Shown: positions 53,273 to 62,757 of the stretch, in pieces
How positions within the stretch are numbered: position 1 is the stretch's first letter
Layout of the letters: every line of letters begins with the position of its first letter
Origin: Clostridium ragsdalei P11
Lineage (GTDB): Bacteria > Bacillota > Clostridia > Clostridiales > Clostridiaceae
Length of the DNA stretch: 64,000 nucleotides
Direction of reading: 5' to 3'
Assembly (NCBI RefSeq): GCF_001675165.1
Contig: NZ_LROS01000033.1
Location: 1-64,000 of the forward strand
Notes under the pieces: generated by a model
Told to the model about the DNA's origin: nothing
The model's input: only the letters and a program-made list of their open reading frames with translations
Databases searched by the model: none
Program-made: the position numbers and the translations under genes

Positions 53273-56200
53273 ATGGAATACAGGGAAAAGATAAAAGAGA
53301 TATTTTCTTATTTGCTAAGATTAAAAAAACTAAATGAAAAATCCGTAAGAAATGTTTATGATTATGATAAGTTGTACTGGGAAGAAGAATTTTCCCATAT
53401 GGCTGGATGTATTGTTGGAAAAACTGTTACCAGTGAAAATTGGATTGAGGTGAACAAAAAGTGTGGAAAGCTGTATCAGGAGTTTTTTAATCTATACCAG
53501 GAAAATGAAAAAAATGGAGAGAATTTTGAAATAGTTTTTGGACATGGTTTAATTGTATGGAATATAGATAAGGAAAAAATACTTCACCCTGTTTTGGCTA
53601 CTAGAATGAAGATAGAATTTAATAAGGCAAAGGGTTCATTTATATTAATACCTTCAGGTAAGACTAGGCTAGAAACTTCACTTTTTGAAGGACTGAAAGA
53701 ATGTAATATGTCTGATATTATTTCCCTTGCAGATGAAGTAAGTCGTGTGAATTTAGATCCAAGAAATATAGAAAAAATTAAGTCAGTATTTTTAAATCTA
53801 ATTTCCAACATAGACGTTAAGGGTAAGTTGAGTCAGAGTAAGTTTTCAAAAAAGAAAATTTATTTCGAGCAGTTCCCTGTGATTTACAATTCCTCCGTTA
53901 TATTGGTAAGAAAGAATAGTATGAAGTTATGGCAGGTTGAAATAGCTAATATAATTGATGAAATAGATAATGGATATGAAATACCTGAGACTATTAAAGC
54001 TTTAGTGGATGAAGATGGGTCAGATTACAGTGGAGTTGACAAAAGCGAATGGAAGGATGTGTCGGATAATTTGTTATTCCCTCTTCCTGCAAATTCAGAA
54101 CAAAAAAGTATAGTAAAAAAAATATGTGAAAATTATGGAGTAGTTGTACAAGGACCACCAGGAACAGGAAAAAGTCATACTATAGTGAATTTAATATGCC
54201 ACTTACTGGCAAATGGCAAAAGGATACTTGTGACTAGTCAGACAAGTAGGGCACTTAAAGTACTGACAGAAAAAATACCTGAAGAAATAAGACCACTATG
54301 TATAAGCGTTTTGGGAAACGATATCAATTCTTTAAATGACCTTAACAAAGCTGTAAGAAAAATAACGGACAACCTCTCTATGGATCCTGAAATTATGGAT
54401 GAAGAAGTTAAAAGTTTGGAAAAAGAATTAAGCTTCTGCAGGAGAAATGAGGAGCTTCTGTATGAAAAATTAAAAAAGATTCGAGAGGGGGAAAATAGAA
54501 ATATAAATTATGAGGGAAAGGAGTATGACATTGTATATATAGCAAAGTGGGTCAAAGACAATAAAGACAAATATTGTTGGATGAAAGATAGAATAAAAAT
54601 TGATCAAGTAATGCCGCTATCAGATAAGGAATTCAACTTGTTAATATATCTCTTAGGGGATTTAGATAAGGATAAAAAGTGTAAGTTTGATAGCATGAAA
54701 AACATAATAAATAAATTACCTGACTTCAATGAAATATGTAATAAAATTTCAGAGTATAAAAAATTAAATGGTCAATATGAAAATTATATTAAAACTGTAG
54801 AAGGGTGGCATATACCTAATGATAATAAATGTAACTATGAAAAAGTTCTAGAGCTTGCAAATATATGCAAAAGTAAAATCACCAAACTTCAGGAAAAAAA
54901 TATATGGTGGAATGTATTTCAGGATTATCACAATAGTAAGATATCAAAGCAAACATTTAGAGACTTGTTGTGTAAAAGCAGTGAATATATGTTGAGCTTG
55001 AGTAGAATTAATAATCAGATTAGAAATTGCAAAATAGAAATTCCTGAAAATGTAAGCAAAAATAAATTTATAGAGGACTTTGATATTTTATTTGATGTAT
55101 TTAATGAAAAAGGAAAAGTAGGAAAAATATTTATGATTTTTCATCCTGAATGTAAATATATACTGGAATATTGTAAGGTAAATGGAGAATTATTAAAAAA
55201 TACGGATCAAGCCTTAATAGTTAAACTCTATACCCAACAAGAGAGGATTTTTACTGCATTAAAAACTATGTGGAACAATGTAATGGAAGATTACGGTGGA
55301 GAGACAATAAACTCTAATTTAAGGGAAAGTGAGTTTATTGCTATTGAACAAAATTTAGACTACTTGGATGTTATAATAAATTGGGATATGGAGTATAAAA
55401 GAGAAATTTTAAGGGCTCTTGGAAAAATATCAGTTCCGCAAAATATTGATTGGCATAAGAAAGAAACCTATGATTATTTAATTAAATGTGTAAATTTTAT
55501 AAAGAATATGAATAAATATAATGAAGACAAAGCATATATAGAGATATTGAAAAAGTTGATAAAAACTACGGAAAAGTTGAGAGACCTCTATAAAGCTGTG
55601 GACGATTTGAATATAGATGAAGTTAAGAAGATATTAAGTGAATTTGAAGAAATTAAATGTGTAAAAAATAAATCACTTAAAATAGACGAGTTAATAGGAA
55701 AAATGAAAAAAGTATGCCCCAAAACTTGCATAAATATATTGGATAATTGGTCTTATGATAAGGAAAAGTTCAACAGTTGGGGACAAGCATGGAAATGGGC
55801 TAAATGGAATAGCTTATTGCAGAGCACGTATGATTTCGATGACGATAACATAGGTGATCTTATAGAAAATGAAAAAAATAGAGAGAAGGTGCTTATAAAA
55901 GACATAGTATCAAGGAAGACCTGGTATAATCAGATAATTAAAACTAAGGAAAGTGAAAAGAGAAGCTTATTTTCTTGGGCTCAGGCAGTAAAAAGAATTG
56001 GAAAAGGCAGAGGTAAGATGGTGCCTCAGTATAGGAAGATAGCTCAAAAAGAAATGGAAAAATGTAAAAAAGTTATACCTGTATGGATTATGCCTTTAAA
56101 TAGGGTTATTGAAAACATAAAGTTATCTAAAAATATGTTTGATGTAATAATATTTGATGAGAGTAGTCAGAGCGATATATTCTCATTGTGTGCACTTATG

Positions 56201-57358
56201 AGGGCTAAGAGAGCAGTTATAGTAGGGGATGACAAACAAATAAGCCCAGAAACTATAGGTATTGATCAGAATGTGGTGCATGATTTAATAGACAAGTATT
56301 TGGGAAATATACCTCAAAAAGAATGGTTTGATCTCCAAGTTAGTTTGTATGATACAGCACTTAGGGTATTTCCAAGCAGATTAATGTTGAAGGAGCATTT
56401 CAGATGCGTACCGGAAATAATAAATTTCAGTAATGATTTAAGCTACTCAGGTGAAATAATACCTCTTAGATATCCTAAAATATATGAAAAATTTTATCCA
56501 GCAATAAACACTGTTAAAGTAAATGGAGGAGTTAGAGATGCATCTAAGCCTATAAATGTTAAGGAAGCTGAATGCTTAGTAGACAAGGTCGTTTCCTGCT
56601 GTAGGGATAAAAGATATTCTAATATGTCTATGGGCGTTATATCTTTACTTGGGGAACCGCAAGGTCATCTTATAGAAAATATGCTTAGAGAAAAAATAGG
56701 GGTAGAAGAGATGATAAGTAGAAAGCTCATATGTGGAGATGCTTACTCCTTCCAGGGTGATGAACGGGATATAATGTTTTTATCTATGGTTATTTCAAAG
56801 GATGTAAAATTTGCTCCACTTACTAAAGAAAATGACATGAGGAGATTTAATGTAGCTGCAAGTAGAGCTAGAAATCAGATGTGGCTATTCCATTCAATAG
56901 ACTTAGAAGATTTAAATGAGGAATGTGTGCGTTATTCTCTCTTAAATTACTTCCTAAATTATAATAAGTATAGTGTTAAAAATAAAAGTATGGAATATGC
57001 ATTTCAATCTAGATTTCAAAAAGACGTGTATGGCATTATAAAAAACAAGGGATATAAAATTGTGCCTGAGGTAAAAATAGGTAAGTACAAAATAGACTTT
57101 GTTGTGGAGGATATGAGGAATAGGGTTGCAATTATATGTGATAGTGAGTTGTCTCAGAAAAATTACAGCTCTAAGGAAATTATGGAAACACAATTAGACT
57201 TAGAAAGATTGGGTTGGATATTTTATAAGATAAAAGAAGGTGAATTTTATTATAATCCTGAAAGGGTTATGGAAAAACTGTGGAATAAACTAAATAATAT
57301 AGGTATTGAACAGTACAAGTTAGAAGAAATTCAGAATAAAAATCTTCAAGCTGTATAA
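53273..57358 (+). CDS. Large superfamily-1 helicase with C-terminal restriction-endonuclease-like domain
   Basis: Encodes 1361 residues from an ATG after AGGAGGGGG. Walker A VQGPPGTGKSHTIV lies at about residue 294 and Walker B FDESSQSD at about 960. Between them is about 650 residues of mostly helical, Lys/Glu-rich sequence. Motif GDDKQISP, the UvrD/Dna2-like motif V SFQGDERDI (about 1161) and motif VI RRFNVAASRARNQMW (about 1191) follow. The C-terminal 110 residues match the MTES_1575/Vsr-like nuclease pattern (VKIGKYKIDFVVED...AIICDSELS...LERLGWIFYKI). The Glu that usually precedes the conserved CD is Ile here, so nuclease activity is doubtful. Similar helicase-nuclease single proteins occur among candidate phage-defence genes. 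Confidence 0.82.
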   Translation: MEYREKIKEIFSYLLRLKKLNEKSVRNVYDYDKLYWEEEFSHMAGCIVGKTVTSENWIEVNKKCGKLYQEFFNLYQENEKNGENFEIVFGHGLIVWNIDKEKILHPVLATRMKIEFNKAKGSFILIPSGKTRLETSLFEGLKECNMSDIISLADEVSRVNLDPRNIEKIKSVFLNLISNIDVKGKLSQSKFSKKKIYFEQFPVIYNSSVILVRKNSMKLWQVEIANIIDEIDNGYEIPETIKALVDEDGSDYSGVDKSEWKDVSDNLLFPLPANSEQKSIVKKICENYGVVVQGPPGTGKSHTIVNLICHLLANGKRILVTSQTSRALKVLTEKIPEEIRPLCISVLGNDINSLNDLNKAVRKITDNLSMDPEIMDEEVKSLEKELSFCRRNEELLYEKLKKIREGENRNINYEGKEYDIVYIAKWVKDNKDKYCWMKDRIKIDQVMPLSDKEFNLLIYLLGDLDKDKKCKFDSMKNIINKLPDFNEICNKISEYKKLNGQYENYIKTVEGWHIPNDNKCNYEKVLELANICKSKITKLQEKNIWWNVFQDYHNSKISKQTFRDLLCKSSEYMLSLSRINNQIRNCKIEIPENVSKNKFIEDFDILFDVFNEKGKVGKIFMIFHPECKYILEYCKVNGELLKNTDQALIVKLYTQQERIFTALKTMWNNVMEDYGGETINSNLRESEFIAIEQNLDYLDVIINWDMEYKREILRALGKISVPQNIDWHKKETYDYLIKCVNFIKNMNKYNEDKAYIEILKKLIKTTEKLRDLYKAVDDLNIDEVKKILSEFEEIKCVKNKSLKIDELIGKMKKVCPKTCINILDNWSYDKEKFNSWGQAWKWAKWNSLLQSTYDFDDDNIGDLIENEKNREKVLIKDIVSRKTWYNQIIKTKESEKRSLFSWAQAVKRIGKGRGKMVPQYRKIAQKEMEKCKKVIPVWIMPLNRVIENIKLSKNMFDVIIFDESSQSDIFSLCALMRAKRAVIVGDDKQISPETIGIDQNVVHDLIDKYLGNIPQKEWFDLQVSLYDTALRVFPSRLMLKEHFRCVPEIINFSNDLSYSGEIIPLRYPKIYEKFYPAINTVKVNGGVRDASKPINVKEAECLVDKVVSCCRDKRYSNMSMGVISLLGEPQGHLIENMLREKIGVEEMISRKLICGDAYSFQGDERDIMFLSMVISKDVKFAPLTKENDMRRFNVAASRARNQMWLFHSIDLEDLNEECVRYSLLNYFLNYNKYSVKNKSMEYAFQSRFQKDVYGIIKNKGYKIVPEVKIGKYKIDFVVEDMRNRVAIICDSELSQKNYSSKEIMETQLDLERLGWIFYKIKEGEFYYNPERVMEKLWNKLNNIGIEQYKLEEIQNKNLQAV

Positions 57359-57360
57359 AA

Positions 57361-57400
57361 TATAGTGCCTTAAAAATATTTTTAGGGCACTATACTTTTA
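57361..57400 (+). terminator. Terminator after the helicase gene
   Basis: TATAGTGCC-TTAAAAATATTTTTAGG-GCACTATA hairpin followed by CTTTTA, directly after the stop. Confidence 0.75.
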
Positions 57401-57496
57401 GCCTTGCAATGATAATAATATTTTAAACAGTATTTCACAATTACGATAATTTATACATAGTATAAAACATAGCAAGTATTATTTGGAGTGAATTTA

Positions 57497-58564
57497 TTGT
57501 TGTATGCACTAATTCTTGCAGGAGGTAAAGGAACAAGATTATTTCCATTATCTAGAGCTAAAAATCCAAAACAATTTTTAAAAATTGTAAATAATAAGAG
57601 TTTTTTAAGAAATACTGTAGATAGAATCAAGCCTTTAGTTGATACAAATAATATATATGTGGTTACTAATGAGGAATATATAGATAGAGTTCAAGCAGAA
57701 CTTCCAGATATAAGTAGAAATAATATATTTGCAGAACCAGAAAATAAAGAAACAGCCACCTGTATAGGATTTTCAGCGGTGAAATTGTTAAAAAAGGATC
57801 CTCTAGCTACTATGATAATTTTGCCTTCAGATCATTATATAGAAAGTGAAAAATTATTTATAGACACCATAAATAAAGCGGTGGAAATTGCAGAAAAGAA
57901 AAAAGGACTTGTAACTATTGGAGTTAAACCCATAAGACCTGAAACAGGATATGGTTATATTGAAATGGGCGAAAAAATAAATATAGGAGTTAATGCTTTT
58001 AAAGTAGAAAGATTTTTAGAAAAGCCCAACATAGAAGTTGCAAAAGATTTAATATTAAAAGGAACCTATTTATGGAACAGTGGTATGTTTGTATGGAGGG
58101 TGGATGTTTTTTTAAGAGAAATGCAGAAGTACCTTCCTAAAATGTATAAGTGTATGGCTCTTATATATAAAAGCCTGGATACAAAACAGGAGGAGAAGGT
58201 AATACAGGAACAATATAAACGTATAGATGGGATATCTGTAGATTTTGGGATAATGCAAAAAACCAGAAAAGCTTATGTCATTAAATGTGAATTTTTATGG
58301 GATGACATAGGTACTTTTACTGCGTTAGGGAGGTTTCTTAAGGACGTAAAGGGTAATAATGTAAAGGGGAATACTGTAATAGAGTCTAGCGAAAGTTGTA
58401 CTGTATTTGGAGGTGATAAACTTATAATAGTATTTGGGGTTAAGGATTTGATAGTGATAGATTCTGAAGATGTGCTTTTAATTATGGACAAAAATAGAGA
58501 TCAGGAGGTAAAATATTTAGTAAATATCTTAAAAAATAAAAGTAACTTAAAAAAATATATTTAA
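57497..58564 (+). CDS. Mannose-1-phosphate guanylyltransferase (ManC-like)
   Basis: Encodes about 355 residues; a GTG at 57488 overlaps TTGGAG, so the TTG at 57497 or 57500 is more likely. LILAGGKGTRLFPLSRAKNPKQFLKI is the nucleotidyltransferase signature. ETATCIGFSAV, PSDHYIES, FLEKPN, YLWNSGMFVW and LWDDIGTFTALGRF complete the GDP-Man pyrophosphorylase pattern. It forms GDP-mannose for surface sugars. The C-terminal isomerase domain of long ManC is absent. Confidence 0.88.
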   Translation: MLYALILAGGKGTRLFPLSRAKNPKQFLKIVNNKSFLRNTVDRIKPLVDTNNIYVVTNEEYIDRVQAELPDISRNNIFAEPENKETATCIGFSAVKLLKKDPLATMIILPSDHYIESEKLFIDTINKAVEIAEKKKGLVTIGVKPIRPETGYGYIEMGEKINIGVNAFKVERFLEKPNIEVAKDLILKGTYLWNSGMFVWRVDVFLREMQKYLPKMYKCMALIYKSLDTKQEEKVIQEQYKRIDGISVDFGIMQKTRKAYVIKCEFLWDDIGTFTALGRFLKDVKGNNVKGNTVIESSESCTVFGGDKLIIVFGVKDLIVIDSEDVLLIMDKNRDQEVKYLVNILKNKSNLKKYI

Positions 58565-58637
58565 TGAAGAAATTGTAATTACGGAATATAGAGGCAGTTT
58601 CCATTTAAAAGATAATGTCAGTAAGTTTGTAAAAATA

Positions 58638-58889
58638 TCAAAGTTGCTGGCAGTTTTTTATTAAATGTAATTTACTTTGACGGGTCATTTTCTTTATGGT
58701 AAATTCTCTACGTAAAGCTTCACTTTTTGAGTCATATTCCTCAAAGTAAATCAATTTTACAGGAAGTCTTCCCCTAGTATATTTTGCACCTTTTCCTTTG
58801 TTATGAGTGGATATTCTTTTGTCTAAATCATTGGTGTAACCTGTATAAAGTGTTCCATCACTACATTCTAATATATATACATAATTCAT
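58638..58889 (-). CDS. GIY-YIG nuclease superfamily protein (YazA/YhbQ-like)
   Basis: Encodes 83 residues. The GIY-YIG motif reads [23 protein letters not shown], followed by [22 protein letters not shown]. Size and pattern match UPF0213. In Bacillus, yazA lies between yabB and yabC. Function is not settled (DNA repair or structure-specific nuclease). Confidence 0.9.
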   Translation of the reverse strand: MNYVYILECSDGTLYTGYTNDLDKRISTHNKGKGAKYTRGRLPVKLIYFEEYDSKSEALRREFTIKKMTRQSKLHLIKNCQQL

Positions 58890-58909
58890 TTTATAATTTC
58901 TTTCATAGT

Positions 58910-59524
58910 TTATTTTACGGATACGTAAGGATTATTTTCTATATAAAATCGCCAGAGATAATGTGAAGCTTCCTCAGCATAATCTACGCCTATACGTTTA
59001 GAACTTTTTATGCTGATATTTTCAATATTATTTCCTTGGATGTAAAGGTCACTTTTACAAAGATCTTTTCTATTTTGGCTTTTGTCTATGAGAAGTGCCT
59101 TGCAAAGTTTTCCAGGGCCATTGGTCAAATTCTTAATTTCACGTTTATTTAATAGGTTGTATTCTTTTTCATATCTGTTCAAGGACATGTCTTCTAGACA
59201 AGTGAGAGGTTCTAATGCTCTTATAAGGACTCCTTCAGGAATACCTTCACTTTCAGTTACTACATTGAAGCAATAGTACATACCATATATCATAAATACG
59301 TAGGAAAAACCACAGGGCCCATACAAGGCTTCTGTTCGTTTAGTACGTCTATTTCCATAGGCATGAGCAGCTTTATCTATAATTCCCTTATAAGCTTCTG
59401 TTTCTACTATTTTTCCAGATAATTTTTTACCATTTATTTCATGAACTAATACTTTACCTAGGAGATTTTTTGCAACTAATAAGGTATCCCTTCCGTAAAA
59501 ATCTCTATCTAATTTATTAGACAA
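58910..59524 (-). CDS. DNA-3-methyladenine glycosylase (AAG/Mpg family)
   Basis: Encodes 204 residues. [30 protein letters not shown] contains the catalytic Glu region, with [23 protein letters not shown] (active-site Tyr/His area) and LIRALEP. It removes alkylated bases from DNA. GGAGG precedes the ATG on the minus strand. It begins 20 bases after the GIY-YIG gene in the shared orientation. Confidence 0.93.
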   Translation of the reverse strand: MSNKLDRDFYGRDTLLVAKNLLGKVLVHEINGKKLSGKIVETEAYKGIIDKAAHAYGNRRTKRTEALYGPCGFSYVFMIYGMYYCFNVVTESEGIPEGVLIRALEPLTCLEDMSLNRYEKEYNLLNKREIKNLTNGPGKLCKALLIDKSQNRKDLCKSDLYIQGNNIENISIKSSKRIGVDYAEEASHYLWRFYIENNPYVSVK

Positions 59525-59635
59525 ATTATGTAACCTCCTTTAGTCTTATATGATATTATTATATCATATAAGATTAATAATTATGTTATAGGGACTTTCA
59601 ACTAGAAAACCTTTATGGAGTGGGAGATTAAAATT

Positions 59636-60913
59636 ATGAAAATACTTTATTATGATTGCTTTTCTGGAATAAGTGGGGATATGAATTTAGGGGCTTTAAT
59701 AGATGCTGGAGTAGATAAGGACTATTTAACTTTTGAATTATCAAAGCTTAATATAGATGGTTATGAGCTTAATATTAAGAAAGATGTAAAAAATGGCATA
59801 TCAGGAACTAAAGTAGACGTAGTTTTGAAAAATAATTCTGTATGTTCACATCAACATAGAAACTTAGAATATATAGAAAACATGATAAGTTCAAGCAGTT
59901 TAAGTTCTAAGGTTAAGAAAATGAGTAAGGGAATTTTTAAAAAAGTAGCGCAAGCTGAAGCAAAGGTGCACAGTAAACCTATAAATGAAGTTCACTTTCA
60001 TGAAGTTGGGGCAGTAGATTCTATAGTAGACATTGTTGGAGCTGCTATATGTTTTGATTATTTGAATGTAGATAAAGTGGAGGCTTCTAAGGTGGAAGTT
60101 GGTAGTGGGTTTGTAAAATGCGCTCATGGTATATTACCTGTGCCAGCACCTGCTACAGCAGAGATATTAAAGAACGTTCCTATAGAATCTAAAGTAAATT
60201 TTGAAGCCACTACACCAACAGGTGCAGCTATTTTATCTTATCTATGCCCAAAGTTTACTTCGGATAAGGATTTTAAAGTAACAAAAATAGGATACGGAAT
60301 AGGAAGTAAGGATAACGATGATATTCCAAATGTTTTGAGGGTTTTTATAGGAGAACCTATATCTTATGAAAAGAATAGCCATAAGAATTGTTATTGGAAT
60401 AAAGATGAGAAAACTGAATATATATTAGATAGAAGAAACATGGATAAATCTAGCTCTAAAGATGAATTAGGATGTATTAGAGAAGAAGCACAGGTTATAG
60501 AATGCAACATAGATGATATGAATCCTGAAAAATATCAATATATAATAGATAAATTGTTACAAATAGGAGCTTTAGATGCGTACTTGACGCCCATAATAAT
60601 GAAGAAGGGAAGGCCGGCAGTAAAATTGAGCGTGCTTTATAAGGATGAAGCAGAAGAAGAGATTAGAGATATTGTTTTAACAGAAACTACTACCTTGGGA
60701 TTTAGAAAACATAAAATAGAAAGGAATATGTTATATAGAGATTTTACAAAGGTAGTTACAAAGTATGGGCAAGTAAATGTAAAAAATGCTTATTACAAAG
60801 GTAAAAAAATAAAAAGCAAAATTGAATATGAGGATTGTAAAAAACTTGCTTTAAAAAATAAAATAAGTATAGATGACATATATAGGGAGGTTATGTCTAA
60901 AACATTTAAATGA
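59636..60913 (+). CDS. larC: Nickel insertion protein LarC (pincer cofactor chelatase)
   Basis: Encodes about 425 residues; the ATG at 59636 follows GGAGTGGGAG. The start MKILYYDCFSGISGDMNLGALIDAG and the His-rich middle (HSKPINEVHFHEVGAVDSIVDIVG) match LarC1. The C-terminal LarC2 part contains ECNIDDMNPEKYQYIIDKLL and MKKGRPAVKLSVL. Here both parts are in one frame, unlike the frameshifted L. plantarum gene. It inserts Ni into the pyridinium cofactor of lactate racemase LarA and related enzymes. No larA, larB or larE is in the window. Confidence 0.92.
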   Translation: MKILYYDCFSGISGDMNLGALIDAGVDKDYLTFELSKLNIDGYELNIKKDVKNGISGTKVDVVLKNNSVCSHQHRNLEYIENMISSSSLSSKVKKMSKGIFKKVAQAEAKVHSKPINEVHFHEVGAVDSIVDIVGAAICFDYLNVDKVEASKVEVGSGFVKCAHGILPVPAPATAEILKNVPIESKVNFEATTPTGAAILSYLCPKFTSDKDFKVTKIGYGIGSKDNDDIPNVLRVFIGEPISYEKNSHKNCYWNKDEKTEYILDRRNMDKSSSKDELGCIREEAQVIECNIDDMNPEKYQYIIDKLLQIGALDAYLTPIIMKKGRPAVKLSVLYKDEAEEEIRDIVLTETTTLGFRKHKIERNMLYRDFTKVVTKYGQVNVKNAYYKGKKIKSKIEYEDCKKLALKNKISIDDIYREVMSKTFK

Positions 60914-61235
60914 AAAAGTGTTTTAGATGAAAAATTGCAGGATAAAATGAATTGTGTAATATTAAGCAGGAATTATTGAATATTTGCATCTAAAATTAAT
61001 ATAATATTATTTTAGATTTTATTAAATGTTGTTATGCTAATAAATGCATCTAATGTTATTTTATTGACAAATAACTGCTAAAAGGTATAATTATGGTATA
61101 CGGTTTAAATAATTCATATTGTTTAATAGAAATTCATTTTTTTATATTATTGCGTATTTTCCCATAAATGAGAAGGAAATGGCTATTTTTTAAAGACTTA
61201 TTTTTCATATTATTATTTATCAGGAGGAATGGCAG
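60914..61235. other. Intergenic region with promoter before the radical SAM gene
   Basis: About 320 bases. A promoter candidate TTGACA at 61064-61069, a 16-base spacer and TATAAT at 61086-61091 is present. No gene or repeat module seen. Confidence 0.6.
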
Positions 61236-62618
61236 ATGAAGGTAACTGGAATATTGGAAAAGGCAACTAAGAATGCATTAGCTAAAGCCGGTGTAGAATT
61301 GTTGAATAGAGACCCAGAAGAAAGCCTTGATAAGCTGTTTGCTTTGATTAAGAAAACAGTAAAAAAAGACGAAGAGAATTTAGCTAGAGTAGAAAGAGTT
61401 CAGGAATTATACGAAACTAATCAAGCAATTCATAAACTTGTTATAGACATTATTGAAAATTCTAATAAAAAGTGTATGGATAAACTTTTTACCAATTTTT
61501 TCTCAAATGCAGTTTGGTATGGAATGCCAAAAAGAGAGCAGTTTTTTCAAGATACAGGTATAAAGACACCATTTACAATATTGATGAGTCCATCTATGAG
61601 ATGTAATTTAAGGTGTACAGGATGTTATGCTTCAAGTTATAGTAAAGAGGATGATATTCCCAAAGAGGAAGTAGATAGAATTATTGGTGAAGCTAGAAAA
61701 CTTGGAATTTATTATTTTATAATTCTTGGTGGAGAACCGTTTATAAATGACTATATGCTTGACATATATAAGAAATATAATGATTGTATATTTACACCAT
61801 TTTCAAATGGCACCCTTTTTGATGAGAAATTAGCAGATAAGATAAAACAGCTGGGAAATGTAATTCCTATGTTTTCTGTGGAGGGTTTTGAAGAAGAGAC
61901 AGATAAAAGAAGAGGAAAAGGTATATTTAAAAAAGTTATGCATGCAATGGATCTTTTGAAGGAACGAGGAGTTTTATTTGGAGTATCTACTGCAACCAGT
62001 AGGTATAACATAGATACAGTTACATCAAGTGAATTTATAGACATGCTTGTTGAAAAGGGAGCAAAAATGGGGTGGTATTTCTTATTTATGCCTGTAGGTA
62101 AAGAACCTGATGTAAATTTGATGCTTACTCCAGAGCAGAGAATACGCTTAGGAGAAAAAATAAGAGAAATAAGAAATACTAAGCCATATTTTACTATTGA
62201 CTTTTTTAATGATGCACCTTATGTTGGAGGATGTATTGCAGGAAAATACTATTGTCACATAAATTCCAAGGAAGAAGTAGAGCCTTGTATATTTGCCCAT
62301 TTTGCAGTAGATAATTTAAAAGGCAAAAAACTTGTAGATGTATTTAAGTCAGATTTTTTTAAGGAATTAAGAAATAGACAACCATATAATAAGAACTTGC
62401 TATTGCCTTGCATGATGATTGACAATACCAATGAAATTAGGGAAATTGCTAAAAAGACAGGTGCGAGGCCTACAGATGAAGGTGCAAGAATGATGCTTGA
62501 AGATCTAGAATTTCAAAAACAACTTGATAAAGTATCAAAGGAATACAAGCCTTATGCAGAAAAGGCTTGGGAAAAAGACTTTAATTCTGAAGGAAATTAT
62601 AAAATGTCTAAAGGCTAA
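61236..62618 (+). CDS. Radical SAM protein with SPASM-like C-terminus
   Basis: Encodes 460 residues. An N-terminal extension of about 115 helical residues precedes the radical SAM core. The cluster is MRCNLRCTGCYASSY (CxxxCxxC) and the GGE motif is FIILGGEPFIND. After the core, Cys in CIAGKYYC, EPCIF and LPCMM could hold auxiliary Fe-S clusters, as in SPASM proteins that modify peptides or proteins. Substrate unknown. A solute-binding lipoprotein follows after a terminator. CAGGAGGAA precedes the ATG. Confidence 0.88.
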   Translation: MKVTGILEKATKNALAKAGVELLNRDPEESLDKLFALIKKTVKKDEENLARVERVQELYETNQAIHKLVIDIIENSNKKCMDKLFTNFFSNAVWYGMPKREQFFQDTGIKTPFTILMSPSMRCNLRCTGCYASSYSKEDDIPKEEVDRIIGEARKLGIYYFIILGGEPFINDYMLDIYKKYNDCIFTPFSNGTLFDEKLADKIKQLGNVIPMFSVEGFEEETDKRRGKGIFKKVMHAMDLLKERGVLFGVSTATSRYNIDTVTSSEFIDMLVEKGAKMGWYFLFMPVGKEPDVNLMLTPEQRIRLGEKIREIRNTKPYFTIDFFNDAPYVGGCIAGKYYCHINSKEEVEPCIFAHFAVDNLKGKKLVDVFKSDFFKELRNRQPYNKNLLLPCMMIDNTNEIREIAKKTGARPTDEGARMMLEDLEFQKQLDKVSKEYKPYAEKAWEKDFNSEGNYKMSKG

Positions 62619-62624
62619 ACCTTT

Positions 62625-62666
62625 AAAATATCCAGAGAGATTTATTCTCTGGATATTTTATTTTAA
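62625..62666 (+). terminator. Terminator after the radical SAM gene
   Basis: AAAATATCCAGAGA and TCTCTGGATATTTTATTTTA pair across GATTTA, close after the stop. Confidence 0.87.
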
Positions 62667-62757
62667 TAAGAAATTTGCGATTAATCACTGAAGTTGAAAG
62701 ATAATTGGTATTATTATAAAATATACATATTAGATTGAAATCAATAGGAGAGTTTTT

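Noticed and set aside
53273-57358. Multi-gene defence island or restriction-modification system
   Set aside because: Neighbours (DedA, guanylyltransferase, GIY-YIG, Mpg) are not defence genes and no methyltransferase or specificity subunit is present.
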